From Amyloporia xantha (Eukaryota > Basidiomycota > Agaricomycetes > Polyporales > Adustoporiaceae): a stretch of DNA of 64,000 nucleotides. The position numbers and the translations under genes were made by a program. Location of the stretch: assembly GCA_036971615.1 (NCBI GenBank), contig JAYKKR010000009.1, forward strand, positions 992,001 through 1,056,000. The letters run 5' to 3'. A model generated the notes under the pieces. It was given only the letters and a program-made list of their open reading frames with translations. It searched no databases and was not told the DNA's origin. Positions 25,290-39,543 of this stretch are shown piece after piece (the stretch's first letter is position 1; every line of letters starts with the position of its first letter).

Positions 25290-26188
25290 ATGGCCGAGCA
25301 GGATGAATCTGCCAAACTCTGGAAAGTCAACCGCACGATACACGAACTCGTCAAGGACAGAGTGAGTTTCACTAGCTGTGGTGCTGTCTACAGTGTACAT
25401 GATCTCACTTGTTCAGGGCTTCCAAGTGTCGGACGACGAAATTAACATGGACCTGGCCACCTTTCGAAGTCATTATGCCAACAACAGTGGTAGCGTGGAG
25501 TGAGCGATACTGTTGACGAACTTACAACACGAATACTGACTGCAGACGCGCTAAAGCCGGGGGCAGCTCAACTTCTTCACAAACCACCGGAATAACCCAA
25601 TGACACATATCTTCATATTCTTCTCTGACGAGAAAAGTGTCGGAGTGAAAACCATGAGAAGGTGAGCCAGCTTTGAAGCATAATCTTATGGGTCATTCAT
25701 GTTATGTGCAGGATGTTGAACATTCTCGAAGAGAAGAACATCCAGCAGGGGATTATCGTGTTCCCAGGAAACATGACACCCTCAGCGCGCAAGGTCAGAT
25801 GGTCTCGTGTAGTCTTTCTAGACCATTTTATCCATTGGAAATTCTACAGGTTATTGCGGCAATGGCGTCTCAGTACAAACTCGAAGAATTCTCGGAATCG
25901 GATCTCCTTGTCAACATTACGCATCATACTCTCGTTCCGAAACACGAGGTCCTGACGCCAGAGGAGAAAAAGGAGCTTCTGGAGACTTAGTATGTTCCGT
26001 CCGACTGCTTCCGTATTATTAGGTTTACTAAACACCCACGTAGCCGACTCAAGGAGACGCAACTGCCTCGTATCCAGATGGCAGACCCAGTAGCTCGTTA
26101 TTACGGCCTAAAACGAGGTAACGTCGTGAAGATCACGAGGCCAAGTGAGACGGCTGGGCGTTATGCCAGTTATCGCATATGTTTTTGA
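25290..26188 (+). CDS. RPB5: RNA polymerase subunit RPB5 (ABC27)
   Basis: Six exons (25290-25361, 25417-25499, 25557-25661, 25712-25793, 25850-25989, 26044-26188) give 208 residues, the usual RPB5 length. Jaw domain: [20 protein letters not shown], then [19 protein letters not shown] and [13 protein letters not shown]. The C-terminal assembly domain is nearly invariant: [19 protein letters not shown] and [21 protein letters not shown]5 is shared by polymerases I, II and III and contacts downstream DNA. The second intron must end in AAG (25556) to restore [11 protein letters not shown]. Confidence 0.95.
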
Positions 26189-26302
26189 CCTATCATTATT
26201 TTGACCACGGCGGGTTGCGTTACTCGGTATTCACTGGCGACGAGCTCCATCCTGTCATTGTCGTGCTTTTTCATGTTATCCTGGTTGTTTTCTCTCCTGT
26301 AA

Positions 26303-26743
26303 TCACGCAATGTCCATCGTCTGCATTGTATACTCCATCTCCTGGGAAATTCCGGTGTCCGCGTCGATGGAACGCCTGTCCAAACTGGCATCATCGATGG
26401 TGTGATCGTCTGCTGATCCGTACTTACTCCTTGAAACGTCGCGACCCTGCCCGGTGAGTGTCTCAAGAAATTTCTTGGAAGGCAATGTACAGGCCGTGCT
26501 AGGATCCTGGTGGCGCTGATATATTTGGAGCGTGGCAAATGGATGGATATCTTCTGACGGAAAGTGCGGGAGGATCGCATCGATCTCCGCTACGATCTGT
26601 CATGTAGAACAACGACGCCAACGTTTACTGGTACTTACCAGGATGTGGCACGCGAGCACGCACAGAGCAGAACACCGAGGCGCTTGTCTCTGACATGAAG
26701 CGGGGAAATATACAACGCTGGTCTCAATCTGTGCGGTTGCCAT
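26303..26743 (-). CDS. hypothetical 132-residue protein
   Basis: Exons 26639-26743 and 26303-26596 join in phase (133 codons) across a short 42-bp intron with GTAAGT donor and TGACAG acceptor. The first exon encodes a cysteine-containing N-terminus (MATAQIETSVVYFPASC). The second has an amphipathic EIDAILPHFPSEDIHPFATLQIYQRH and an acidic Ser/Asp/Met-rich tail. I do not recognise a family. It is convergent with RPB5 (115 bp apart). An alternative donor (AGGAGTAAGTACGG) near 26430 could give another C-terminus. Confidence 0.45.
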
Positions 26744-29700
26744 GACTCAGCCCTGAATGTTGTCTCTCCGCGACCCTCACGATGACCCGGCCTCTCATCT
26801 TATTCACTCCCTGGGTGAATCTCGCATGCAATGACAATCCCGAACATCGTCATAACCTAATGTCGGCGGCGCTTAGCGGCGATTCATCGGCTAGGAGAGG
26901 ATTTTTCGTCCGCTCGCAGCGAGGAGCATCGTAGCCTGTGCTGACCCCTGAGTACCCCAGAATTTCCCCCGCGTTCCGCTCACCCAGCCCGTGCCTTGGC
27001 GAACCTCCATGAGCTCCGTGCGTTCCAAAACCATGGGTACAGCATGGTCCGTCTACTTTCTTGCTCTGGGAGAGGTGGTCACCCCTCGCTCGGGAAAATT
27101 CTGCCCTTCCAAGACCTGTCTCGAAGATGCTCACTTCAGTGCGTCGCCCCTGAGGACAACATTTTCTCCCTTCCGCCTTGTCACGGAACCAATGTTGACA
27201 TGTCCTGATGCGCACCCTAAGGATACATTCTAGCTGACATATCCCATGGGGCGGGACCGAAGTGTTCTGGTGCCTGTTGAGGTCAGCAATCGACCTAGTC
27301 TGCCGTCTAATTTTGATCGAATTTTCTCTTGTGCGGTGAGAATCCGACAAACTGATCCCCCTGTGCATAGAAGATCGGTGCGTTCACTGTAAAAACATCC
27401 TGTGGAATGGAGCCTTGTTTGTGGCGCCGTCTAACCGTACTAGTCTACTTCGTCCCAAAGCTTGCTACGACCAGGATGGCGTCCGATGTCCAGGCGTCCC
27501 AAAGGCGGTCGAATCAGTCGCATCATGTATGCTCTGTATCAATGGACACCTTCAGTGCAGTGATGGGCGGCCGATCGGTGCTACGTGCAAGGTGAGAAAT
27601 TCATGCAGGCGAAAGCTGATGGGAAGTAGCACGAGAAGGCCGGATGTGCGTGTCACACCATTGTATTGTATTCACGAGCTTATGATGATCACAGACTGAC
27701 TCGGGGAACTCATATCAGGGGTAATGCTCAATTTCACAGGCTATGGGTGAATGTATCCATGTATCTGCACGCTGCCATGTTTATCGGTCCAATGCGCTGC
27801 TCTTGATTGATTCCCGAACCTATAGAATCGCTTTCAACAACGATCCATTGTTTTCGCATATACACCGTGCGTATATCACTATTCACAGTCGCAGAGGATG
27901 TCTGATGTCTATATGACATACATGCCTGGCCATTGCGTATTGTACGTGGAAGTTCCACCATCCCGCGAGGATTGCCGCTCATTTAGCCGTTTGCGGAAGA
28001 ACTTAAGGTACCACATCGGAACAGGATTGTAGAACGACCCTGCGGCGCCGGTAGAAACTACACCGGATGACAAGCCGTGGTTATTATCTCAAAAACTTCT
28101 ACTCTCTTCATAAAAGGTGCGTCCGACGAGCAGTTCGAGAAGTACGGGTGCTGGGATAAAAATAGCGCATGATGTTGACACAATGGACGATGCATCCTCA
28201 AGGAGCTGATACACGAGGAAATTGATTGATTTTAATTGACACTTAATGAAGGATTCAGATAACCCCGGTTGATGCCCTACACTACGAGGTCATGATGACG
28301 GGTCTCTATTTTCTCATGTGTGTACTACAGGGCTTTATGTGACATCACCTTACGGCCGCATCCTAGATTATTATCACGACCGTTGGTGTGACTGTCTGCG
28401 TTCATGAAACACTCCCAGGCTCCCGTCTCGAAACTAGAGATCTCATTCGTGGCTCGTTTGAAGTGCGCTGAATGTCTTCAAATAAGTGACAGACCACACT
28501 CTTCAGGGGTCTTTTGGATGATTATAAAGCACAGGAGACTCAAAATCTGCGGAAGCTGCGTAGGTCCTCTAAATTACCGTGACTCAGCTGCATTCCATGC
28601 AAGATGACGTACCGCGCTGAGAGGCTGTACATAATAGTGGTCCCTGCGCACAGCGAGCCACCAGGAGGCGCTCCTGAGTGATGTCCACTCCTCTAGCCCT
28701 TCAGGTCTCTGAGCATTGCCGATGCACTCGTGAAGGAGGGGGTTAGTAGGGAAATGGAGAGAGTACTCTGTACCCGCGGGTGCCTGTTTGTTTCGCTGTT
28801 CCTTCTCAGAAGCAAGGTTTTGTGGCCACGTGCTGCCAGATCTGCTGTGCTAGATCTGTGTCCAGCTCGGGATTTCCGAGTTTCCGTTTTGAGCGAGTTA
28901 GCGCTCTGATCTTGACCGTGAACTGCGCACTCTGGTCAGCGGTGGTGGCTCTTGCGCTGCCCATTCCTCCATCAGCCTGTAACGTAAGGGCGTACAAGCA
29001 GCTCAAACAGGCTCAATTTTTTGCTAAAAGCGATCATGCGTATCATTCCGGCCGATGTACTTAGCCATATACTACGCTGCGGCTCAGGTCGCAGCTAATT
29101 GTCATTGTGGCACTAGGGGAGAATGTCTATCATCGACCACGTTGCTTCCGGATCGTACGGATTGCTTACCTCGATCCATCAGCGCCCTATCGGTGATTCC
29201 GCGTCTGAATACTAGTCAAACAGCTACTCTGTGTGAGTGTATCACCATGCTGTGTGTCCAATCGCACATTCCTGTATCCCGAGCGTCGTGCATGCTGCCA
29301 GGACCAATAGATGCACCTTCGTGCTTGCCGCATAAAGTTTGGGACATCCCGATGAACTCCTAGCGCAATTAGCATGCACCGACTCTATCTTGGCATAGCC
29401 CTGGCGCATGAAGCTATGCGTGCCGTCTCCTCTTTCGAGGCACTTGCATTCCACGGCACACCGCTTTCTTCTCTCTGCGGTCGGCCCCTCACTTATTTAT
29501 GCCGCACAAAAGTGCACTAATCTATTGGATTTAGTGCGTACATCCCGAAACGATTGATGAAATCCGACGTGATGCTCCATTCTGCCGTGCAATCGGAAGA
29601 TGAGAGGTTCCTTCCAAGGTCCCAATCCCCGGGTCTTCCAAGTAAGTTCAGCGCAATCTTTTTGAGTTCCGTGGTCATCTGACAAACACCCCCAAATAAT

Positions 29701-29744
29701 TTTCAGACATAGGCACGACGCGGGAGAAGGTGGAACGGCCATGA
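26744..29744. other. 3-kb region without a confident gene
   Basis: The start of the accessory region. The longest frame is minus 26850-27368 (172 codons from a true ATG), with no motif or paralogue that I see. A cysteine-containing plus frame at 27415-27699 and a plus frame at 28780-29064 are likewise unrecognised. Composition is more AT-rich than in the housekeeping block. I see no transposase or long repeat. Confidence 0.4.
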
Positions 29745-29752
29745 TATAAAAA
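29745..29752 (+). promoter_or_regulatory. TATA box of sesquiterpene synthase 1
   Basis: TATAAAAA lies 47 bp upstream of the ATG at 29799, a normal spacing for a short 5' UTR. The second synthase has a similar box. Confidence 0.55.
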
Positions 29753-29798
29753 CGCTACCTCTTGCTGAGCTAGGACACACTCAACCACCAGTCACAAC

Positions 29799-30927
29799 AT
29801 GTCTTCAGCTACCCGCCAGTTTGTTCTCCCCGACCTCCTCGCCGTGACCCCTTTCAAGGGCTCGACTAACCCGCATTATCTTGCTGCTGCCGCCGAGTCA
29901 TCTGCTTGGATCAACAGTTACAACGTCTTCACCGACAGGAAGCGCGCATTTTTTGTCCAAGGCAGCAACGAGCTACTCGTCTCACATACCTACCCCTACG
30001 CCGGCTACGAGCAGTTCAGAACTTGCTGTGATTTCGTCAACCTCTTATTCGTGGTTGACGAGGTCAGCGACGACCAGAATGGCCAGGACGCCCGCCGCAC
30101 CGGGAACGTGTTCCTGAACGCTATGCGCGATCCGAACTGGGATGACGGCTCCCCTCTCGCAAAGATGACCAAAGAGTGCGGCCTTTGTTCCGTCATCCTT
30201 GTTCTCAGCTGACTCACTTATCTTTCAAATAGATTCAGGGCACGTCTCCTGCAATTTGCAGGGCCGGCCTGCTATGCCCGCTTCCTGAAGCACTGCGACG
30301 ACTATGTCGACGCTGTCGCGCGAGAGGCAGAGTACAGAGAGCGCAACCATGTCCTTGACATGGCCGCGTTCGAGACTCTCCGTCGTGAGAATAGCGCAAT
30401 CCGTCTTTGCTTCGGGTTGTTCGAATACTGTTTAGGCGTTGATCTTCCGGACCAAGTTTTCGAAGATCCGGCATTTATGACCCTTTATTGGGCTGCCGCA
30501 GACATGGTCTGTTGGTCAAATGTCAGTACCCCCTTCCTGCCTATCGGAGAAAGTGGTCTGACAAGTGGTCTGAATCATTTGACAGGACGTCTACTCCTAC
30601 AACATGGAGCAGGCTAAGGGCATTGGCGGGAACAACATTGTTACGGTGCTGATGCTCCAGAAAGACATCGACCTCCAGACCGCATGTGACTTCATCGGCG
30701 ATCATTTCAAAACTCTGATAGATCGCTTCGTTGAGACTAAAATTCAACTGCCTAGCTGGGGGGAATCGGTAGATGCTACGCTCGCTGACTATGTGAAAGC
30801 GATGGAGCACTGGATCATCGGTAACTTGGAGTGGAGCTTCGAGACTCAGAGGTATTTCGGTGCTCTGCACGCGGAAGTTAAGACTACTCGCGTTGTCACT
30901 CTCCGGCCTCGCGAAGAGGAGGATTAG
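29799..30927 (+). CDS. sesquiterpene synthase 1 (Cop4-like)
   Basis: Exons 29799-30175, 30233-30521 and 30586-30927 give 335 residues, typical for class I basidiomycete sesquiterpene synthases. The aspartate-rich metal motif is DEVSD (residues 87-91) in [15 protein letters not shown]. The NSE triad is NDVYSYNME, split by intron 2. The C-terminus has the conserved RY pair in [29 protein letters not shown] and [14 protein letters not shown] resemble Coprinopsis Cop4 (clade II, cyclising via nerolidyl diphosphate) as I remember it, so cadinane/cubebane-type products are a guess. The loop after the NSE motif reads KGIGGNN, where Cop4 has a His. Substrate: farnesyl diphosphate, cytosolic. Its paralogue at 36326 has exons of 377, 289 and 349 nt against 377, 289 and 342 here. 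Confidence 0.93.
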
Positions 30928-32046
30928 GTACGTCCATTTCTCCCGGCACCTTAGTTGACATGCGGTCTCATGGACGAACCATAGGATTATCTTGCGCTTT
31001 GCCACTATCACAGATGACATGCTATTGTCTACTACACATTATCTGTATCTATTATGCCCACATTCTCGCCGCCTACCTTTATTCTTGGATATATGTATAT
31101 ATGTAACCCTAGCACAGGTCCCCCGCTATCGCCTAGATCAGACTATAAATCCTGTCTATTGTTTCTCCGTAGCGAACCTAGATTTATCTACTCCAGCACT
31201 GCGCAAGGAACCTGTGGTCGACTTGTGATGGGCGTCGAATCCTTAGTGGCGGGGCCGCTAGTACCTGCTGAACCGCACTCGGCTTCATTACGATCTTAAA
31301 GATATCCCACAACCGATATCGGAGAAATGCTATTGTTTGAGATGGACAGCTGCTGTCGTCGCAGTGGTCGAGTCTTCCATCTCATCAGAGACACTGGGAC
31401 GCTAATATAGTATATGAACATCTGCGCACAATAAGTTCCAGAGAAGACATCTGTATATAATGATGACTTGATGGATCTCGATCCTAAACCCCCGTGTCGA
31501 GTATAAACGCATATATGATGCATCGCATCGCACCAATCTCACCGAAGCGAAACAAGCACCGGCAAGTCGCCTGCTACGGACCGATTCTCTTCACAAGATC
31601 AGCACAAGAAATCTGTCTTCACTCCGTCTTCATTATGGGGCATATAAATGATCAGTAGTTCGAGCGCTCCGTTCATTCAGTCTAACACATCAATGGGTAA
31701 AAGATCCTTTCAACAATCTTGACAGCATCCCGCTGCCTTTTGATTTCAATTTGGTGGCTAGAGAACACATTATACAATGAGAGGCAAGTACAGAAGTGTG
31801 CGGAGGAAGGCGTGGGTTAATCAAGGACCGGAGACATCGTGTCCCGGCGAACCGATGTACGGGCAAAACGAGCGGACAATAAAGCATATAGATCTGTCAG
31901 ATAAGCGTATAAATCGCAAAGTCTATTGGGGGTGTACCACAAAGCCGAGAAAGCTCAACAACCTACAGCCTTCCGGAGGTAGGGGAGCCCGCAAGCGCCT
32001 TTGGCACGTCCACTCCCCTTTTTCCCACACAGAAGGGGCGGGACCT
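30928..32046. other. intergenic, convergent 3' ends
   Basis: About 1.1 kb between the 3' ends of synthase 1 (plus) and homocitrate synthase (minus). AT-rich, no coding exon found. Confidence 0.5.
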
Positions 32047-33925
<1,879 letters not shown>

Positions 33926-36233
33926 TTTGTGAAGTAGAGAGTTGTCTGAGAGCAAATGGATTTTAGGGGTGGTCGTCGAAATTGGGAGGATATGAAAGAT
34001 CTGACTTTTGACTTCAAATTGTCAGAGAACTGGAGTCATATTGAGTCATGTCACGTGACCTGGCAGTAAGCAAACAGCAAGAAATAAATGTCCATTTCAT
34101 AACTCTCTTTCTCCGATTCGCCGTCGGCCATCGGGCCTTTTGTTATAGGCCATTCGCCACTCGACGCCAGTTGTCTCAACTTGTCTGAACGCGTGAGGCT
34201 GGAAGTTACAAACAAAGGTCGAATGGAACTTGAAGAGGCTTGCACCATGTAGCGCGGAGCGCTCACGCACCGAGCCGTGATCGGTACGTGCGGTCAGCGA
34301 GTGGTCGTATACATCGCTGAAAAGTCCCGGTATGCTGTACAAACCACTCATCTTCCAATAGATCATAAGTGACATTCTTGCCAACCGTATACTGCGTGAC
34401 TTGTATGGCTATGATTTACCCGTGTAAAGCAGTTCAGCATGGAGGCGATGCTTGCGGTCTGGGGAGGGTGTTGATCACAGTTCGAAATGTGCAACCTAAC
34501 TCGCACCCCACCGATCTCCGTGTATCAGACGCTCAGCTCGTCCACTTTCAGCTTGTGAGCGGCGGGAGCTTCGAGTCATTCCGAGAGGCAAGTGTACAGC
34601 TATCCGCGCTACATACCCGACTGATCATACTACCATTGTGGCCCGCCTAAATTGCTTTCTGTTCAAATCAGATCATAGGGTCGTAGGTGGCAATGTTAGC
34701 GTCTACACTTTTAGCATGTCCATCCTGCATATGGCTTGCAACATTTTACAGCAGGCCCACGTTGTCGTAGAATGATAGCCCCCTCACATTCGCCTCACTC
34801 TTTTGCCGGACTATAGCCTGTGTCCACTTGGAAATATCAGAATCGAATGACATGCTCACACAAGTGCATGTACTCCGAGTCCGATCACTATGCTGTATGG
34901 CGTCGGCGGGGCGTGCTGTCGCGTGTTCGATGACTCTGTAAAGGTAAACAGGCATATTTCTGGCGTCATAGCGGCATGTTATCGACATTTACCTTCTATA
35001 TCTAGGCACATAATACGTAGCCATGCGCCCAAAACCACTTACAATGGCTCGATATGCTGGGCTGTGGACTGCTAACGCTTCAAGATGCGAGCAGCCACTA
35101 CGACACCGTTATGTTCCGGGCTCTTGTCGCCCTGTCCGTTCCAGTGGTATCGTGCTAGGCGCGAGCTGGTTACGGCGCGCATGGTGTCCGGCCTATTCAT
35201 ACACGAACTTCGCACGCCTCGGATATAGTAGTCGACTGTTCCTGGCTGTTCAAAGCCTTTCCGCCTGAGCTTCTCCGAAATGAGCTCACAACACCTTCAT
35301 ATTTGTCTCCAACATTCTCACTGCGAACGATCATTCGGATCAGTCCTTCACAAACGTGAGACACAAGGAGTGACGCGCAGGCAAAGAAAGGGTCTCAACA
35401 GATCTTATAGCTAGCCACATCGCTCTTTAGAACAGATCTCGGGACCACGATGTGATCGGTGCGTGCATAATATTTGTTTTCATGAGATCTAGAGCATCAT
35501 CAATCTGTCTTTGGAATCTGCTGTCAGTTTTTGTTAGACATGGGATATCACCCGTGTTCCATGATAACCCTGTGGTACGGGTGGACAGATTCCAGATTCT
35601 CATGAGCCTCTAACTGCTGCCTAGACTCTAGAGTTGTTCCCTGCAAGTCCATTCTGTGAATGGCGTCTTCTTCAGGGGGGCGTGTTGAGTACCACAAGAG
35701 ATCCTACCGCTGACAGAAGCATGCCGGTTGAATAACCCAGGGCCGGTCGGGTTTTCACGGGTTCATAGGGAAGCTCCCAAGTCCCCTTTCAGACATCGCA
35801 CAGTTTAAACCAGATTCTTGTTCTAATTGGTGTCAATTTGACGAACGAAGGATAGCCCAACCCGTGGTCCTCAAACGGCGGGAAGTGCGATCATGGCGCT
35901 ACTATCGGACATGAAACCGGCACTGCTTGCTTTGGATTGTACTTCATCCCGCATGAGGTCATCCTCCGATTTTGAACAGTACGGACGGTGCTGCGTACAG
36001 CTGGCGTCTGCATTAGGCGCCTGACGAGCATACCGATGTCATCGCAGAACGGACCGGCTGTTCAGGCGCCTCGGGCGGTCCTGGCGAAGCGGCTATGTTA
36101 ATATTGTGGGCGCCCTTTGTACATCGGAATGAGACAGGTACGTTTCCTAGATGCTCTCCAAACCACACGGCTGAGAAATGCGGTCGTTGGATAATTAGTC
36201 AAGGAGTGACGGGGAGACCCGCTACTAGAAATT
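33926..36233. other. 2.3-kb intergenic region
   Basis: Between the homocitrate synthase start and the TATA box of synthase 2. No exon with family similarity. An in-frame upstream ATG at 36095 precedes the synthase 2 TATA box and is therefore not taken as its start. Confidence 0.45.
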
Positions 36234-36240
36234 TATATAA
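36234..36240 (+). promoter_or_regulatory. TATA box of sesquiterpene synthase 2
   Basis: TATATAA about 85 bp upstream of the ATG at 36326, followed by a CT-rich leader. It supports the start at 36326 over upstream in-frame ATGs. Confidence 0.55.
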
Positions 36241-36325
36241 GACATGTCTTCTGCCGTGTCTTCCCCATACCCATCCTTCCCCGGTTTCCCTCTTCTATAC
36301 TTTGTTGTTCATCCTCCCTCACGCA

Positions 36326-37453
36326 ATGTCTACCTCTGTTGACCAGTACATCCTTCCCGACCTCCTGCGTCTTCTCCCTTTCAAAGGCCCGTTCAACCCT
36401 CACTACGTCGAGGCTTCCACTGCTTCATCCGCTTGGGTGAACAGTTTCAATGTCGTACCCGACCGCAAGCGTGCAGCCTTCCTCAAGGCAGGCAGCGAAC
36501 TTTTATGCGCATATGCCTATCCCTATGCCAGTCTCGAACGACTGCGCACTTGCTGTGACTTCGTCAATATCTTGTTCGCTGTTGACGAGATCAGCGACGA
36601 GCAGAATGGTGAAGATGCGTACTCCACGGGACGCGTCTTCATCCAGGCGTTGAGTGACCCCGAATGGGACGACGGCTCAGCGCTGGCAAAGATGACCAAA
36701 GAGTGCGCACCTTCGGATCATTGCTTTTCGTACGGGTCTGACACTTGAATCTCCAGATTCAGAGCGCGTCTTTATAAAGTGGATGTACCGGCCTGCCATC
36801 GCCGCTTTATAAACCACTGCGAGAACTATGTCAACGCTTTCGCAGTTGAAGCCGAACTCAGAGAACGCAAACAAGTCCTCGACGTTGATTCATACGTGCG
36901 CCTGCGTCGAGAGAACAGCGCTGTTCGCTGCTGCTTTGGCCTCTTCGGATACGTCCTTGGAATCGATCTCCCGGACGAGATCTTTGAGCATCCGATAATG
37001 ATGCGACTGCATCTTGCGTGTGTCGACATGGTCTGCTGGTCTAATGTGGGTTATTTTCAAAACCTTGATTACCCTAACCTACGAAGCATTGAACCTCAAT
37101 TTAGGATCTCTACTCCTATAATATGGAACAAGCCATGGGACATACCGGGAACAATATCCTTACCGTACTTATGAAACAGAACAACTGGGACCTTCAAACC
37201 TCAGCCGATCATGTTGGAGTGCACTTCAACGACCTAATGACTGGCTCTCGAGCTGATAAAGCCAATCTTCCCTCGTGGGGCCCCGAGCTTGACCATGCCG
37301 TCGCGAAATTTACCATGGCTATGGATAGTTGGGTTCGTCGGGAATTGCGAGTGGAGTTTCGCAGGACAGCGCTACTTCGGTCCTCAGCACGCCGAAATCA
37401 AGCGCACTCGTGTTGTGAAACTGTACCCTAAGCGCGTGATGGACGAAGACTAA
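36326..37453 (+). CDS. sesquiterpene synthase 2 (Cop4-like), frameshifted
   Basis: Exons 36326-36702 (377 nt), 36757-37045 (289 nt) and 37105-37453 (349 nt) mirror synthase 1. The metal motif DEISD lies in [14 protein letters not shown]; the NSE triad NDLYSYNME is intact. Exon 3 changes frame between 37330 and 37342: one frame reads ...AMDSWV, and the next (one base surplus) reads [22 protein letters not shown], matching synthase 1. Read literally, the protein runs out of frame and ends at 37431 without the RY pair and lid residues; with one base fewer it would be 337 residues. Real inactivation or an assembly indel are both possible. The post-NSE loop reads MGHTGNN, so the Lys of Cop4-type loops is Met here, the reverse of synthase 1. 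A recent duplicate by gene structure, though the sequences have clearly diverged. Confidence 0.88.
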
Positions 37454-37956
37454 AGTGAGTCAGATTAGCGGTTATCAGCGGGTTCCTATTCTCATATCTT
37501 TACCGCCGTACCAGATGGAACCTTGCTGAAAATTCTTCATTCTTCTGCACTCTACTTTAACTGTATTTCAGACGTCAAATCGTCGATACCTTACTCCAAT
37601 AGATTACCTCGTTGTTCAGATTTTAGCACTTATCTCTCTCATATACTTGATACAATTTCCTTGATTTTCCCCCTCCTATGTAAAAAATTCATCACAGCCA
37701 ATGTTAATGAGTAGAAAATGGATGTGAGGCGTTACTGTCTGCGCTGCCGTGGATCTGTGGTGAATATCGATCCTTTACACCTGCCATATTTGCAGATTAT
37801 CTCGAGACGCCGAAAACACTGCGCCACATCTCACCACATCTGCCGCTGAGCTCAGAGAACCGTGAGATCAACGGTCATTATAATTTATAACCGGCCCTGT
37901 GACACGGGAATCGTTGTCATCATACTTATTTAATCGAAAAATTTGTATCAAAGATT
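37454..37956. other. intergenic between synthase 2 and acyltransferase 1
   Basis: About 500 bp, AT-rich. TATAATTTATAA at 37879-37890 may be the acyltransferase TATA box. No coding exon. Confidence 0.45.
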
Positions 37957-38058
37957 ATGTCTACTAGATCCTTGCCAACACACAACCTTGGACACAACGT
38001 CGCCACCTCACGCTATAGAGCAGACAATCGTATCGGTCGCAACGCAAGCTCAACACCA

Positions 38059-39543
38059 ATGTCCGAGGATCCTGTGACAATCCGTCGAGCAGGTATGTCT
38101 GCAGCGATCCACAAGTGAGGTTCAAAGTTGTCTCAACCCGGGATACCTGCAGGCTTGTTCGAACGGTTTTACGTTACCCGCCACTACTTGGGCATGATGT
38201 CCTGTGTTGTTATTTCCGCAAAGTACGCAGGCAGAGACGGTGCCAGGCTCGACAAGCCAATTGTGTTCGCAGCGCTCGAGAAAGTCATACAGAACCAAGG
38301 CGCTCTCTGTGTGGCGCTTGCTGGAGAAACATCAGGCAGACCTGCATTTGTTCGCCTGAGCAAGATCGATTTCGGGCGCATCGTCCATTTCGTGGATGAG
38401 ATCCACCCACATCTCCCGGATGTATTGGAAGCGCAGCTACTGCAGCGATTCGATACCAACATAGACTCCCCACTTTGGCGCCTGCAGGTCTTGCAGGATG
38501 GTACCGTCAACTTTGCCTGGCATCATGTAATTGGTGACGGCCAGAGCGGGCTGGTATTTCATCGCGCACTCTTGGCCGCTCTCAATGAGGTCCAGCCCCC
38601 GTCGGATTCACCCGCTGATCCCCCAGTCGTGTCTATTATGCATGATGTCACTCTCGTCAAGCCCATCGAGGATGTCATTAGCCTTTCTGTTTCCCCTGTG
38701 ACATTCTGTCGTGAGGTCATGCAGCTACTTATCCCGGCTTCGTGGACGCCATCGTACACGGCGTGGACGGGTCATCTCGTTCCTCCAGCTGAAACACTAT
38801 CAGCCAGAGTTCGACTGCTACAATACAACTCTGAAGACACGAAATCCATAGTGGGCCTCTGCAGAGCGCATAACTCGACTTTGACTCCTTTTCTCCACCT
38901 CGTGGCCACTTCAATAATTTCTGGATTGGTCGCTAAAGATCCCACGTTAACTGGGAAGTACAAGACCATCTCTGTCACTATTCCTATGTCCTTACGCCGG
39001 CTCACGAAAACCTCTCCCGACGGAATGTGCAACCATATCTCCTCCTTCCATCATTATACCCCGCTGATCGACTCGGTACCCATTGAGGGCAATATGTCGC
39101 TACAGGGCAATTTCCAGTGGGATTTTGCTGCCAAAATGACGAAGATGCTACGAGACCACTTGGCGCCGTCTACTCAGATGGTAGGCATGTTGAGGTTCGT
39201 CAGTGACTACGAGGCATACTTGAAGAGTGCTCTGGGCAAGAAGCGTAAAGGCACACTCGAAATCTCCAACCTGGGACCATTCCCATCCGAACACAATCCT
39301 CCCGGAAGCCATCCTTCGAAGGAGCATGGCGAATCCAGCAAGTGGAGCATTACAGATATGTATTTTACGCAGTCTCACTCTGCGACGGTATCCGCGATAC
39401 ACATCAACGTGGTTGGAACTCCTAGTGGAGGTGTCGGAATTTCTGTAACGTGGTCGGATGCTGGGATAGATACTTCCTTCGGCGAGTCATTTGTTTCTGG
39501 GTTCAAGCAAGCGATAGACGAAATGATTAGGACAAACCCTTGA
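38059..39543 (+). CDS. alcohol acetyltransferase-like acyltransferase 1
   Basis: Exons 38059-38092 and 38153-39543 give 474 residues. The catalytic motif HHxxxDG is present as AWHHVIGDGQSG, following PLWRLQVLQ, the order seen in the AATase/condensation-like acyltransferase fold. The start RRAGLFERFYVTRHYLGM is typical of fungal alcohol acetyltransferases (yeast Atf family). SLRRLTKTSPDGMCNHISSF and GTPSGGVGISVTW mark the C-terminal half. The likely reaction is acetyl transfer from acetyl-CoA to an alcohol, here perhaps a hydroxylated sesquiterpene; that substrate is inference from position 600 bp after synthase 2. No signal peptide. The start is set by alignment with acyltransferase 2; an in-frame ATG at 37957 would add 34 polar residues and fits the TATA position better. 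Confidence 0.85.

Noticed and set aside
26850..27368. 172-codon minus-strand open frame
   Set aside because: True ATG, but no motif, splice context or family resemblance; kept as a note in the region entry, not called as a gene.
36095..36325. N-terminal extension of synthase 2 from an upstream in-frame start
   Set aside because: It precedes the TATA box at 36234 and the added residues are unlike any terpene synthase; synthase 1 starts at the position equivalent to 36326.
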